NCBI GenBank assembly: GCA_033398695.1
Contig: CM065817.1
Span: forward strand, 63,538,001 to 63,602,000
DNA: 64,000 nucleotides
From: Orobanche coerulescens
Taxonomy: Eukaryota > Streptophyta > Magnoliopsida > Lamiales > Orobanchaceae
Direction of reading: 5' to 3'
Shown here: piece after piece, positions 1-10,583 of the stretch
Layout: each line of letters opens with the position of its first letter
Numbering within the stretch: position 1 is the stretch's first letter
Program-made: the position numbers and the translations under genes
Notes under the pieces: generated by a model
Told to the model about the DNA's origin: nothing
The model's database searches: none
Seen by the model: only the letters and a program-made list of their open reading frames with translations

Positions 1-259
1 ACAACCAGGGTACTACCATTCGCCCAATTGCAAAGCCAACTCGAGGTACTACCATTCGCTCAAGTCCCACTGCCAACTTAATTCTCAACTCTGCCACAAT
101 ACGTAAGAACGCACTGCAAGCCCTTCGCTGAAATGCCACTACAATGGCTAATCAAAAAAAAAATTGGCACGATTTTGGTATCCGGTTCTCAAGGGAAGAA
201 AGATCTTCAACAAAGCTCAACTGAAACCTGGGTGTGACATTCCAGGCTCTGATACCACT
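1..259 (-). mobile_element. 5' internal fragment of a minus-strand LTR retrotransposon
   Basis: On the minus strand this is the leader just downstream of an LTR whose 3' end (..CCCGTGACA) lies at 260. A 13-base match to the initiator-tRNA-Met type primer binding site, TGGTATCAGAGCC, is at 245-257, two bases inside the LTR end. The remainder has no convincing gag reading frame and contains a short direct repeat (gtactaccattcgc at about 10 and 48). It is cut off by the window edge, so the family cannot be assigned. Confidence 0.5.
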
Positions 260-604
260 TGTCACGGGGTGCGGCTCATTGAGGTTCAGGCCGTCGAATT
301 CGTGCAGCGGATCACGAATCACCCATGCGCCTAGGAGACTTCCGAGTCTCCGTCCGGCTACGATCAACGAGATTTCATATAGTACCAACATTAGAGATAT
401 CATGCACTGGTCCATTGTGCTGCGTAAGACGTTAGGCAACCACCTGTCCTTTGCCTCCGACCAACTAAGGGCCGGTATCTCATACCCTTCAATCTTAACC
501 CGCAATGGCACACGGCACTAAGAGTCACTCGCATGCCCGAAGTGCAATTCCTCGTGCTCGACACTCACTCGGGACTTCCTAGGTGCAGTACCTTGGTGCC
601 CTTG
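260..604 (-). repeat. Left arm of inverted repeat / minus-strand LTR end
   Basis: This 345-bp arm is the inverted copy of 1171-1515, nearly identical by eye. Read on the minus strand it ends in CCCGTGACA next to a primer binding site, which marks it as the 3' part of an LTR. An LTR of 356 bp (TGTGACATC..CCGTGACA, 260-615) would have TG..CA ends. The open frames across it are mirrored in both arms and lack any recognisable domain, so they are not called as genes. Confidence 0.55.
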
Positions 605-1170
605 ATGATGTCACAGGGCGCTTTCCATATTATTCGGAGTACCCGGGATTGCCCCGGACTTACAAAGGATTATGTTGGATAGTTGCCTTGCGACACGAAT
701 AAGGTTGGGGACGTGCGACAGTGGTCGGCGTCCGGAGTGTGTCCGTGCGCGAGCAGGACCTTGTGTCGTGGAGCAGAGGGCTTTAGGAGAAGAGTTTTGT
801 GAAATGCTTGTAATGGGGAGTTCCTTGGAGTGTTGGGAAGGTCTCCACCAAGTTTCACAACTAGACGGCTCCGTTTGAGTAGCGAACGATGCGAAGGATC
901 GAGATGCTGCAGTGCAGTGGCATTGTAGTAGTTTCAGAATATTGCAGAGGCAATTCCTCACTCCTCGAGTATCGGATGGGGCTGAAACTTTGAGGACTTA
1001 TAGATAATGTCGTTAGCTACTCTACAGTTTAAGCCGATAAGGATTTGGAGTTCGTATGAGGGAGTTACACCCGGTGTGGTTCCTCGGCCAATCAATGTCT
1101 AGTGCAATTAGAAGGGAATATTTATCTAAGCCAAGATCTAAAAGGTTGTCCGTATCGGGTGAGGTACTCT
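605..1170. other. Spacer between inverted arms, no gene seen
   Basis: This 566-bp stretch separates the two inverted LTR-like arms. It has only short frames without domains on either strand. It may be the rest of an LTR or unrelated filler. No terminal repeats or target duplications were seen at its edges. Confidence 0.4.
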
Positions 1171-1515
1171 CAAGGGCGCCAAGGTACTGCACCTAGGAAG
1201 TCCCGAGTGAGTGTCGAGCACGAGGAATTACACTTCGGGCATGCGAGTGACCCTTAGTGCCATGTGCCATTGCGGGTTAAGATTGAAGGGTATGAGATAC
1301 CGGCCCTTAATTGGTCGGAGGCAAAGGACAGGTGGGTGCCTAACGTCTTACGCAGCACAATGGACCAGTGCATGATATCTCTAATGTTGGTACTATATGA
1401 AATCTCGTTGATGGTAGCCGGACGGAGACTCGGAAGTCTCCTAGGCGCACGGGTGATTCGTGATCCGCTGCACGAATTCGACGGCCTGAACCTCAGTGAG
1501 CCGCACCCCGTGACA
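1171..1515 (+). repeat. Right arm of inverted repeat / plus-strand LTR end
   Basis: Reverse-complement copy of 260-604, ending GAGCCGCACCCCGTGACA at 1515. Unlike the left arm it is not followed by a primer binding site: the sequence runs into ATGGCATTTTAAACTG. It could be a 3' LTR, a solo LTR or a rearranged copy. Head-to-head LTR copies at this spacing could give a hairpin transcript if read through. Confidence 0.5.
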
Positions 1516-2110
1516 CGATGGCATTTTAAACTGTTTCATAAATTGTTTCCCTTTAATTGTGGTCTTTCGGTTTTGGAATGTTTTACCCAAACTCTTGCCT
1601 CGGGAAGTACTTTTCGTTACTTTTGGATTTTTGAGGATTTCTGATTATTGTTATTCTTGAAACTTGAATTGTATGGCTCATATTTTTGCACTTGTACTTG
1701 CACTAGCAAAACAGTGGAGTTTTGCTAACCCCCGAATATTCGGGGGGTGGATGTCTATTTTTGCATTCAGGTTTTTGGAGCATAGCGCAGGGTCGGCACG
1801 AAGGATGATGAAAGATGAACGATACTAATCACACGAGGATCCGTTGATGTCGTATTGGTTTAGTTGTATTCTATTTTTCCGCTGCAGTATCTTTTCCCCG
1901 TTGTACGGGAGTTTATTGTATTTTGACCCCTGCGTGGGTATGTGTTTGGAATTGAGTTGTATGTTATTATTGAAAGACCAAATCGGTTTACTGAGTCATT
2001 TTAGCCTTAAAGGCGATGTTTAGATGTTTGATTTTAGTTATCAGCCTGGTAGATTCTCGAGGAGAGGGTCTACGGCGTGTAATATCCCTGAGTGGATTGA
2101 GGGTGTTACA
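1516..2110 (+). repeat. 3' part of a degraded chromovirus LTR
   Basis: The segment ends with a bracketed GTAATATCCC...GGGTGTTACA arrangement (about 2080-2110) that closely resembles the end of the Tekay-like LTR at 41270-41306. Both share a stem-loop-like GCTAACCCC...GGGGTG motif (here 1728-1748) about 350-370 bases before the end. It abuts the tandem array directly at 2111 (ggatacgcttctcc), so it was probably inserted into an array unit. Its 5' half is not recognisable. Confidence 0.5.
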
Positions 2111-2364
2111 GGATACGCTTCTCCTAGCACTTGAAAATACTTTTTCATATTTCCAGTCATAAATTCTTGATGTAAAATCTGAAATCTCTTTGAGGACTTT
2201 TATCAAACACCTTTGAAAAACTGTCAGATTTGAGCTGTCTATTTTATCGGGATTTTTTAGGCCTTTTTAATATTTGTAATAGAAATATGTTACGGGCGTT
2301 TTAAAGTAGAGGTTCATAGGTTCAAAATGCTATATTATATGAACAAAAATACGTCGGTAACATG

Positions 2365-2376
2365 TATAAATAGGGG
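2365..2376 (+). promoter_or_regulatory. TATA-like box, plus strand, repeated in each array unit
   Basis: TATAAATAGGGG lies about 30 bp upstream of the subrepeat block and is kept in every unit (for example about 4630, 6889, 9172, 11447, 13689, 27960, 30233 and 32518). It is a good match to a plant TATA box but points against the LTR's own minus-strand orientation. It could therefore be a cryptic antisense promoter or chance AT-rich sequence. Confidence 0.35.
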
Positions 2377-2396
2377 CTCAAATTCGGTTGAAAATC

Positions 2397-2700
2397 AACC
2401 TTACCCGGACAGCTGGAAGCATTATCCGGACAGCTGGAAGCCTTATCCGGACAGCTGGCCGAGAAGCTTCTGTCGGTCGTGACCGACCTTATCCGGACAG
2501 CTGGCCGAGAAGCTTCTGTCGGTCGCGACCGACCTTATCCGGACACCTGACCGAGAAGCTTCTGTCGGTCGTGACCGACCTTATCCGGACAGCTGGACAG
2601 CCTTATCCGAATAGTGGTCGAGAAGCTTCTGTCGGCCGTGACCGACAACTGTCCGTAGGCATGTCCGGCGGTGACCGGCAGATGTCGGTCAACTTGGCTC
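2397..2700. repeat. 46-bp palindrome-rich subrepeat block (in every array LTR)
   Basis: Three consecutive ~46-bp repeats begin at about 2442 (TTATCCGGACAGCTGG...GACCGACC), flanked by shorter ~22-bp versions. Each repeat strings together palindromes: TCCGGA, CAGCTG, AAGCTT and GTCGGTCGCGACCGAC (or its GTGAC variant). Homologous blocks lie near 4663-4945, 6927-7230, 9210-9505, 11484-11780, 13724-14040, 27993-28290, 30266-30590 and 32550-32865. Open frames through the block start at TTG and translate simple repeats, so coding is unlikely. Confidence 0.8.
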
Positions 2701-3767
2701 AGCCGGTTCGACCCCTTCCCGATGTCCAAATTCGATTTTCCGATCTGTTCCGGACTCGTCGGAGTTAAATCTTCGATATGCTCGGAACGGATTTAATATT
2801 ATTTTTGCAATATAAGTGTTCTGTAATGAAATTTTATCGTATCAAAATCGTCGGAACTTTTCGAAATCACTTTCATAAATTCTAAAAATGATCCTTATAA
2901 TTCATTTTGAAATCTTTTCCTTTTAAGTCCTTCATTTTATGCTAGGAACGTATCGGTCCAAGTATCAGACAACCTATAAATATTAAAATCAAAATCCATG
3001 ATCGTTAGCAAAATAAATAGTATTTAAATAAGTATTGGGGCGTTACAATCCTCCCCCCTTTAAAAAATTTCGTCCTCAAAATTGAGCTTCATAAAGAACT
3101 TTGAAAATCTATATCAAACCTTGTATGAGTATTTTCATCAATAACTTTAAAAATATCGTGCCAGCAAAAACAACACTTTGAAACCTTTCTTTGAAATCAT
3201 GTTTTCTTCCTTTAGGATAACATTTAAACTTTCACATATCTTTTGCCGACACAATCCTTCTATACTCATACCGAAATTTTAAGTCTTCATAAAAGAGTGA
3301 ATGCTTGAAAACATTACCTCGGAGTCGACGTTGGGCAGCAGCGATGAACCACATATTCTATCGAAAATATAATCATGCCGTAATTATTCGTTATACTTTT
3401 AAAAATAAGAAAGTTTTTAAATATCTTGTTTTGTATAAGTAAATCTTTTTTTTTAAACCTCCTTAACTATATAGTCCCATACCTATACAGTCTTGGAATA
3501 CCTCTCGTTCTGGTGAGAATTCGGTTCAGTCATGTCCCCCTCCGCCTAGAAGCCTTGTCAGGAGCCGCTCATTGTCCGTGCCCTTTTTCTTATTGCACCG
3601 GCAATCACTCCCCTTTCTCGGAGCCGCTCATTGTCCGTGCCCTTTTCTATTGCACCGGTGATCACTCCCCGCCCTCGTCGGCCCCGGGTGTCACATGTTC
3701 ACCAGCTTCCGCTTGGTTCATCCCCAAATCTCACCGTACTGAGAGAGGACTTGCTCCGATACCATTC

Positions 3768-6029
3768 TGTAACGCCCTGGCTTTCTTAATTAAAAAGAAC
3801 GTTACACGGCTCAATTTTTTCCATAAAATTTTTATATAAATTCGGAGTATTTGCGGAGGTATTTTAGTCAGTAAATCTTCAATAAAACTCATTTATTCAA
3901 ACATCACTACAGTTTTACAAAAACATGGGAAATCACATATTCGGACATAGTCCGTTGAAATTATATTCGTTGAAGAACATCAAGTGTTTCGTAAAAATAA
4001 TAACAATTATGGCGACAACATCTTTTATTCTTTAGAATTTCATCATGTTGGGAGTATGTATTCATCTTCTGCTTGTCCCGTTCGTAGATTCCATAGCCTG
4101 AAAAACATAAACGACGAGGTGTGAGTACACGAGCATACTCAGTGAGATTAAACCCTTATAAATCGTCAAAATCATGTCGTGTAATGCACATAAAACATTC
4201 TTATCTGTGTGAGACTCGTCTCGGCTTTCTTTCATTCTTTCGACCCCTCACGGGTCGTCATGTTACATGACACAACGATGACCGTAACATATTAAAACAG
4301 TATAACCTCACCTCGTTTGCTGAAATCTTGAAATATCTTCCTTTGAATTTGGCTCGGTTGTCCTTCTTGGATCCTGGATACGCTTCTCCTAGCACTTGAA
4401 AATACTTTTTCATATTTCCGGTCATAAATTCTTGATGTAAAATCTGAAATCTCTTTGAGGACTTTTATCAAACACCTTTGAAAAACTGTCAGATTTGAGC
4501 TGTCTATTTTATCGGGATTTTTGAGGCCTTTTTAATTTTTGTAATAGAAATATGTTACGGGCTTTTAAAGTAGAGGTTCATAGGTTCAAAATGATATATT
4601 ATATGTACAAAAATACGTCCGGTAACATGTATAAATAGGGGCTCAAATTCGGTTGAAAATCAACCTTACCCGGACAGCTGGAAGCATTATCCGGACAGCT
4701 GGAAGCCTTATCCGGACAGCTGGCCGAGAAGCTTCTGTCGGTCGTGACCGACCTTATCCGGACAGCTGGCCGAGAAGCTTCTGTCGGTCGCGACCGACCT
4801 TATCCGGACACCTGACCGAGAAGCTTCTGTCGGTCGTGACCGACCCTATCCGGACAGCTGGACAGCCTTATCCGGATAGTGGTCGAGAAGCTTCGTGTCC
4901 GTAGGCATGTCCGGCGGTGACCGGCAGATGTCGGTCAACTTGGCTCAGCTGGTTCGACCCCTTCCCGATGCCAAATTCGATTTTCCGATCTGTTCCAGAC
5001 TCATCGGAGTTAAATCTTCGATATGCTCGGAACGGATTTTCGATAATAATAAAATAATAATTTAATATTATTTTTGCAATATAAGTGTTCTGTAATGAAA
5101 TTTTATCGTATCAAAATCGTCGGAACTTTTCGAAATCACTTTCATAAATTCTAAAAATGATCCTTATAATTCATTTTGAAATCTTTTCCTTTTAAGTCCT
5201 TCATTTTATGCTAGGAACGTATCGGTCCAAGTATCAGACAATCTATAAATATTAAAATCAAAATCCATGATCGTTAGCAAAATAAATAGTATTTAAATAA
5301 GGGGCGTTACAATCCTCCCCCCTTTAAAAAATTTCGTCCTCGAAATTGAGCTTCGTAAAGAACTTTGAAAATCTATATCAAACCTTGTATGAGTATTTTC
5401 ATCAATAACTTTAAAAATATCGTGCCAGCAAAAACATCACTTTGAAACCTTTCTTTGAAATCATATTTTGTTCCTTTAGGATAACATTTAAATTTTCACA
5501 TATCTTTTGCCGACACAATCATTCTATACTCATACCGAAATTTTAAGTCTTCATAAAAGAGTGAATGCTTGAAAACATTACCTCGGGGTCGACGTTGGGC
5601 GTGACGATGAACCACATATTCTATCGAAAATATAATCATGCCGTAATTATTCGTTATACTTTTAAAAATAAGAAAGTTTTGAAATATCTTGTTTTGTATA
5701 AGTAAATCTTTTTTTTAAACCTCCTTAACTGTATAGTCCCATACCTATACAGTCTTGGAATACCTCTCGTTCTGGTGAGAATTCGGTTCAGTCATGTCCC
5801 CCTCCGCCTAGAAGCCTTGTCAGGAGCCGCTCATTGGCCGTGCCCTTTTTCTTATTGCACCGGCAATCACTCCCCTTTCTCGGAGCCGCTCATTGTCCGT
5901 GCCCTTTTCTATTGCACCGGCGATCACTCCCCGCCCTCGTCGGCCCCGGGTGTCACATGTTCACCAGCTTCCGCTTGGTTCATCCCCAAATCTCACCGTA
6001 CTGAGAGAGGACTTGCTCCGATACCATTC
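3768..6029 (-). repeat. Array unit B: complete LTR plus internal segment
   Basis: The LTR spans 3768-5311 (1544 bp), from TGTAACGCC at the high-coordinate end to GGGCGTTACA at the low end (minus-strand reading). The internal segment spans 5312-6029 (718 bp). The boundaries are fixed by the polypurine tract at about 5312-5326 and the primer site just below 6030. Near the polypurine tract the minus strand reads GAGGACGAAAT, the motif usually seen at the 3' end of Tekay/Del chromoviruses, here without any coding region before it. The LTR lacks the 5-bp gtatt present at this site in other units. Confidence 0.8.
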
Positions 6030-8314
6030 TGTAATGCCCTGGCTTTCTTAATTAAAAAGAACGTTACACGGCTCAAATTTTTCCATAAATTTTTTATATA
6101 AATTCGGAGTATTTGCGGAGGTATTTTAGTCAGTAAATCTTCAATAAAACTCGTTTATTCAAACATCAGTACAGTTTTACAAAAACATGAGAAATCACAT
6201 ATTCGGACATAGTCCGTTGAAATTATATTCGTTGAAGAACATCAAGTGTTTCGTAAAAATAATAACAATTATGGCGACAACATCTTTTATTCTTTAGAAT
6301 TTCATCATGTTGGGAGTATGTATTCATCTTACCTTGTCCCGTTCTTAGATTCCTTAGCCTTAAAAAAATACACGACGAGGTGTGAGTACACGAGCATACT
6401 CAGTGAGATTAAACCCTTATAAATCGTCAAAATCATGTCGTGTAATGCACATAAAACATTCTTATCTGTGTGAGACTCGTCTCGGCTTTCTTTCATTCTT
6501 TCGACCCCTCACGGGTCGTCATGTTACACGACACAACGATGACCGTAACATATTAAAACAGTATAACCTCACCTCGTTTGCTGAAATCTTGAAATATCTT
6601 CCTTTGAATTTGGCTCGGTTGTCCTTCTTGGATCCTGGATACGCTTCTCCTAGCACTTGAAAATACTTTTTCATATTTCCGGTCATAAATTCTTGATGTA
6701 AAATCTGAAATCTCTTTGAGGACTTTTATCAAACACCTTTGAAAAACTGTCGATTTGAGTCGTCTATTTTATCGGGATTTTTGAGGCCTTTTTAATTTTT
6801 GTAATAGAAATATGTTACAGGCTTTTAAAGTAGAGGTTCATAGGTTCAAAATGATATATTATATGTACAAAAATACGTCCGGTAACATGTATAAATAGGG
6901 GCTCAAATTCGGTTGAAAATCAACCTTACCCGGACAGCTGGAAGCATTATCCGGACAGCTGGAAGCCTTATCCGGACAGCTGGCCGAGAAGCTTCTGTCG
7001 GTCGTGACCGACCTTATCCGGACAGCTGGCCGAGAAGCTTCTGTCGGTCGTGACCGACCTTATCCGGACACCTGACCGAGAAGCTTCTGTCTGTCGTGAC
7101 CGACCCTATCCGGACAGCTGGACAGCCTTATCCGGATAGTGGTCGAGAAGCTTCTGTCGGCCGTGACCGGCAGCTGTCCGTAGGCATGTCCGGCGGTGAC
7201 CGGAAGATGTCGGTCAACTTGGCTCAGCCGGTTCGACCCCTTCCCGATGTCCAAATTCGATTTTCCGATCTGTTCCGGACTCGTCGGAGTTAAATCTTCG
7301 ATATGCTCGGAACGGATTTTCGATAATATTAAAATAATAATTTAATATTATTTTTGCAATATAATTGTTCTGTAATGAAATTTTATCGTATCAAAATCGT
7401 CGGAACTTTTCGAAATCACTTTCATAAATTCTAAAAATGATCCTTATAATTTATTTTGAAATCTTTTCCTTTTAAGTCCTTCATTTTATGCTAGGAATGT
7501 ATCGGTCCAAGTATCAGACAACCTATAAATATTAAAATCAAAATCCATGATCGTTAGCAAAATAAATAGTATTTAAATAAGTATTGGGGCGTTACAATCC
7601 TCCCCCCTTTAAAAAATTTCATCCTCGAAATTGAGCTTCGTAAAGAACTTTGAAAATCTATATCAAACCTTGTATGAGTATTTTCATCAATAACTTTAAA
7701 AATATCGTGCCAGCAAAAACATCACTTTGAAACCTATCTTTGAAATCATATTTTGTTCCTTTAGGATAACATTTAAACTTTGATATATCTTTTGCCGACA
7801 CAATCATTCTATACTCATACCGAAATTTTAAGTCTTCATAAAAGAGTGAATGCTTGAAGACATTACCTCGGAGTCGACGTTGGGCAGCAGCGATGAACCA
7901 CATATTCTATCGAAAATATAATCATGCCGTAATTATTCGTTATACTTTTAAAAATAAGAAAGTTTTGAAATATCTTGTTTTGTATAAGTAATTTTTTTTT
8001 TAAACCTCCTTAACTGTATAGTTCCATACCTATACAGTCTTGGAATACCTCTCGTTCTGGTGAGAATTCGGTTCAGTCATGTCCCCCTCCGCCTAGAAGC
8101 CTTGTCAGGAGCCGCTCATTGTCCGTGCCCTTTTTCTTATTGCACCGGCAATCACTCCCCTTTCTCGGAGCCGCTCATTGTCCGTGCCCTTTTCTATTGC
8201 ACCGGCGATCACTCCCCGCCCTCGTCGGCCCCGGGTGTCACATGTTCACCAGCTTCCGCTTGGTTCATCCCCAAATCTCACCGTACTGAGAGAGGACTTG
8301 CTCCGATACCATTC
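6030..8314 (-). repeat. Array unit C: complete LTR plus internal segment
   Basis: LTR 6030-7596 (1567 bp), internal 7597-8314 (718 bp). It has the same organisation as unit B and differs by scattered substitutions, for example gtaatgccc at the LTR edge. The 46-bp subrepeat block is at about 6927-7230. Confidence 0.8.
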
Positions 8315-10583
8315 TGTAACGCCCTGGTTTTCTTAATTAAAAAGAACGTTACACGGCTCAAATTTTTCCATAGATTTTTTATATAAATTCGGAGTATTTG
8401 CGGAGGTATTTTAGTCAGTAAATCTTCAATAAAACTCGTTTATTCAAACATCAGTACAGTTTTACAAAAACATGAGAAATCACATATTCGGACATAGTCC
8501 GTTGAAATTATATTCGTTGAAGAACATCAAGTGTTTCGTAAAAATAATAACAATTATGGCGACAACATCTTTTATTCTTTAGAATTTCATCATGTTGGGA
8601 GTATGTATTCATCTTCTGCTTGTCCCGTTCGTAGATTCCTTAGCCTGAAAAACATAAACGACGAGGTGTGAGTACACGAGCATACTCAGTGAGATTAAAC
8701 CCTTATAAATCGTCAAAATCATGTCGTGTAATGCACATAAAACATTCTTATCTGTGTGAGACTCGTCTCGGCTTTCTTTCATTCTTTCGACCCCTCACGG
8801 GTCGTCATGTTACACGACAACGATGACCGTAACATATTAAAAGCAGTATAACCTCACCTCGTTTGCTGAAATCTTGAAATATCTTCCTTTGAATTTGGCT
8901 CGGTTGTCCTTCTTGGATCCTGGATACGCTTCTCCTAGCACTTGAAAATACTTTTTCATATTTCCGGTCATAAATTCTTGATGTAAAATCTGAAATCTCT
9001 TTGAGGACTTTTATCAAACACCTTTGAAAAGCCATCGATTTGAGTCTATTTTATCGGGATTTTTAAGGCCTTTTTAATTTTTGTAATAGAAATATGTTAC
9101 GGGCTTTTAAAGTAGAGGTTCATAGGTTCAAAATGATATATTATATGTACAAAAATACGTCCGGTAACATGTATAAATAGGGGCTCAAATTCGGTTGAAA
9201 ATCAACCTTACCCGGACAGCTGGAAGCATTATCCTGACAAAGTGGAAGCCTTATCCGACGGTGGCGAGAAGCTGTCGGTCGTGACCGACCTTATCCGGAC
9301 AGTGGCGAGAAGCTTCGGTCGCGACCGACCTTATCCGGACACTGACCGAGAAGCTTCGTCGGTCGTGGACCGACTATCCTGACAATTTGGGCTGACCTTA
9401 TCCGGATAGTGGTCGAGAAGCTTCTGTCGGCCGTGACCGGCAGCTGTCCGTAGGCATGTCCGGCGGTGACCGGCAGATGTCGGTCAACTTGGCTCAGCCG
9501 GTTCGACCCCTTCCCGATGTCCAAATTCGATTTTCCGATTTGTTCCGGACTCGTCGGAGTTAAATCTTCGATATGCTCGGAACGGATTTTCGATAATATT
9601 AAAATAATACTTTAATATTATTTTTGCTATATAAGTGTTCTGTAATGAAATTTTATCGTATCAAAATCGTCGGAACTTTTCGAAATCACTTTCATAAATT
9701 CTAAAAATGATCCTTATAATTTATTTTGAAATCTTTTCCTTTTAAGTCCTTCATTTTATGCTAGGAATGTATCGGTCCAAGTATCAGACAACCTATAAAT
9801 ATTAAAATCAAAATCCATGATCGTTAGCAAAATAAATAGTATTTAAATAAGTATTGGGGCGTTACAATCCTCCCCCCTTTAAAAAATTTCGTCCTCGAAA
9901 TTGAGCTTCGTAAAGAACTTTGAAAATCTATATCAAACCTTGTATGAGTATTTTCATCAATAACTTTAAAAATATCGTGCCAGCAAAAACATCACTTTGA
10001 AACCTTTCCTTGAAATCATATTTTGTTCCTTTAGGATAACATTTAAACTTTGATATATCTTTTGCCGACACAATCATTCTATACTCATACCGAAATTTTA
10101 AGTCTTCATAAAAGAGTGAATGCTTGAAGACATTACCTCGGAGTCGACGTTGGGCAGCAGCGATGAACCACATATTCTATCGAAAATATAATCATGCCGT
10201 AATTATTCGTTATACTTTTAAAAATAAGAAAGTTTTGAAATATCTTGTTTTGTATAAGTAATTTTTTTTTAAACCTCCTTAACTGTATAGTTCCATACCT
10301 ATACAGTCTTGGAATACCTCTCGTTCTGGTGAGAATTCGGTTCAGTCATGTCCCCCTCCGCCTAGAAGCCTTGTCAGGAGCCGCTCATTGTCCGTGCCCT
10401 TTTTCTTATTGCACCGGCAATCACTCCCCTTTCTCGGAGCCGCTCATTGTCCGTGCCCTTTTCTATTGCACCGGCGATCACTCCCCGCCCTCGTCGGACC
10501 CGGGTGTCACATGTTCACCAGCTTCCGCTTGGTTCATCCCCAAATCTCACCGTACTGAGAGAGGACTTGCTCCGATACCATTC
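8315..10583 (-). repeat. Array unit D: complete LTR plus internal segment
   Basis: LTR 8315-9866 (1552 bp), internal 9867-10583 (717 bp). The subrepeat block (about 9210-9505) is eroded by many small deletions clustered at CAG/CTG positions, while the flanking AT-rich sequence stays nearly identical to units B and C. Confidence 0.8.

Larger units (their letters stand above)
2111..3767 (-). repeat. Array unit A: truncated LTR plus internal segment
   Basis: First unit of the ~2.27-kb array. The LTR part (2111-3047) has lost its 3' end at the junction with the fragment at 1516-2110. Its 5' end on the minus strand is TGTAACGCCCCAATAC at 3047, immediately preceded on that strand by the purine-rich AAAGGGGGGAGGAT, a classic polypurine tract. 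The internal part (3048-3767) ends at a primer site, TGGTATCGGAGC on the minus strand (about 3754-3765). It carries a short direct duplication around 3555-3665 (ggagccgctcattgtccgtg twice). No gag or pol is present. Confidence 0.75.

Noticed and set aside
260..1515. MITE or foldback DNA transposon with terminal inverted repeats
   Set aside because: The left end is followed by a primer binding site and no matching target duplication flanks the pair, so inverted LTR copies explain it better.
2397..2700. CRISPR-like array
   Set aside because: Repeats are directly adjacent without unique spacers, lie inside an LTR, and the genome is eukaryotic.
2388..2768. Repetitive 126-codon frame through the 46-bp subrepeats
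   Set aside because: It starts at TTG, changes length between units because of small indels, and encodes only the translated repeat.
3517..3839. A ~108-codon open frame repeated in every array unit (also 5775, 8060, 26844, 29117, 31400)
   Set aside because: It spans the internal segment, primer site and LTR edge, has no domain, and its repetition follows the DNA repeat. Conservation is explained by recent duplication, so no gene is called.
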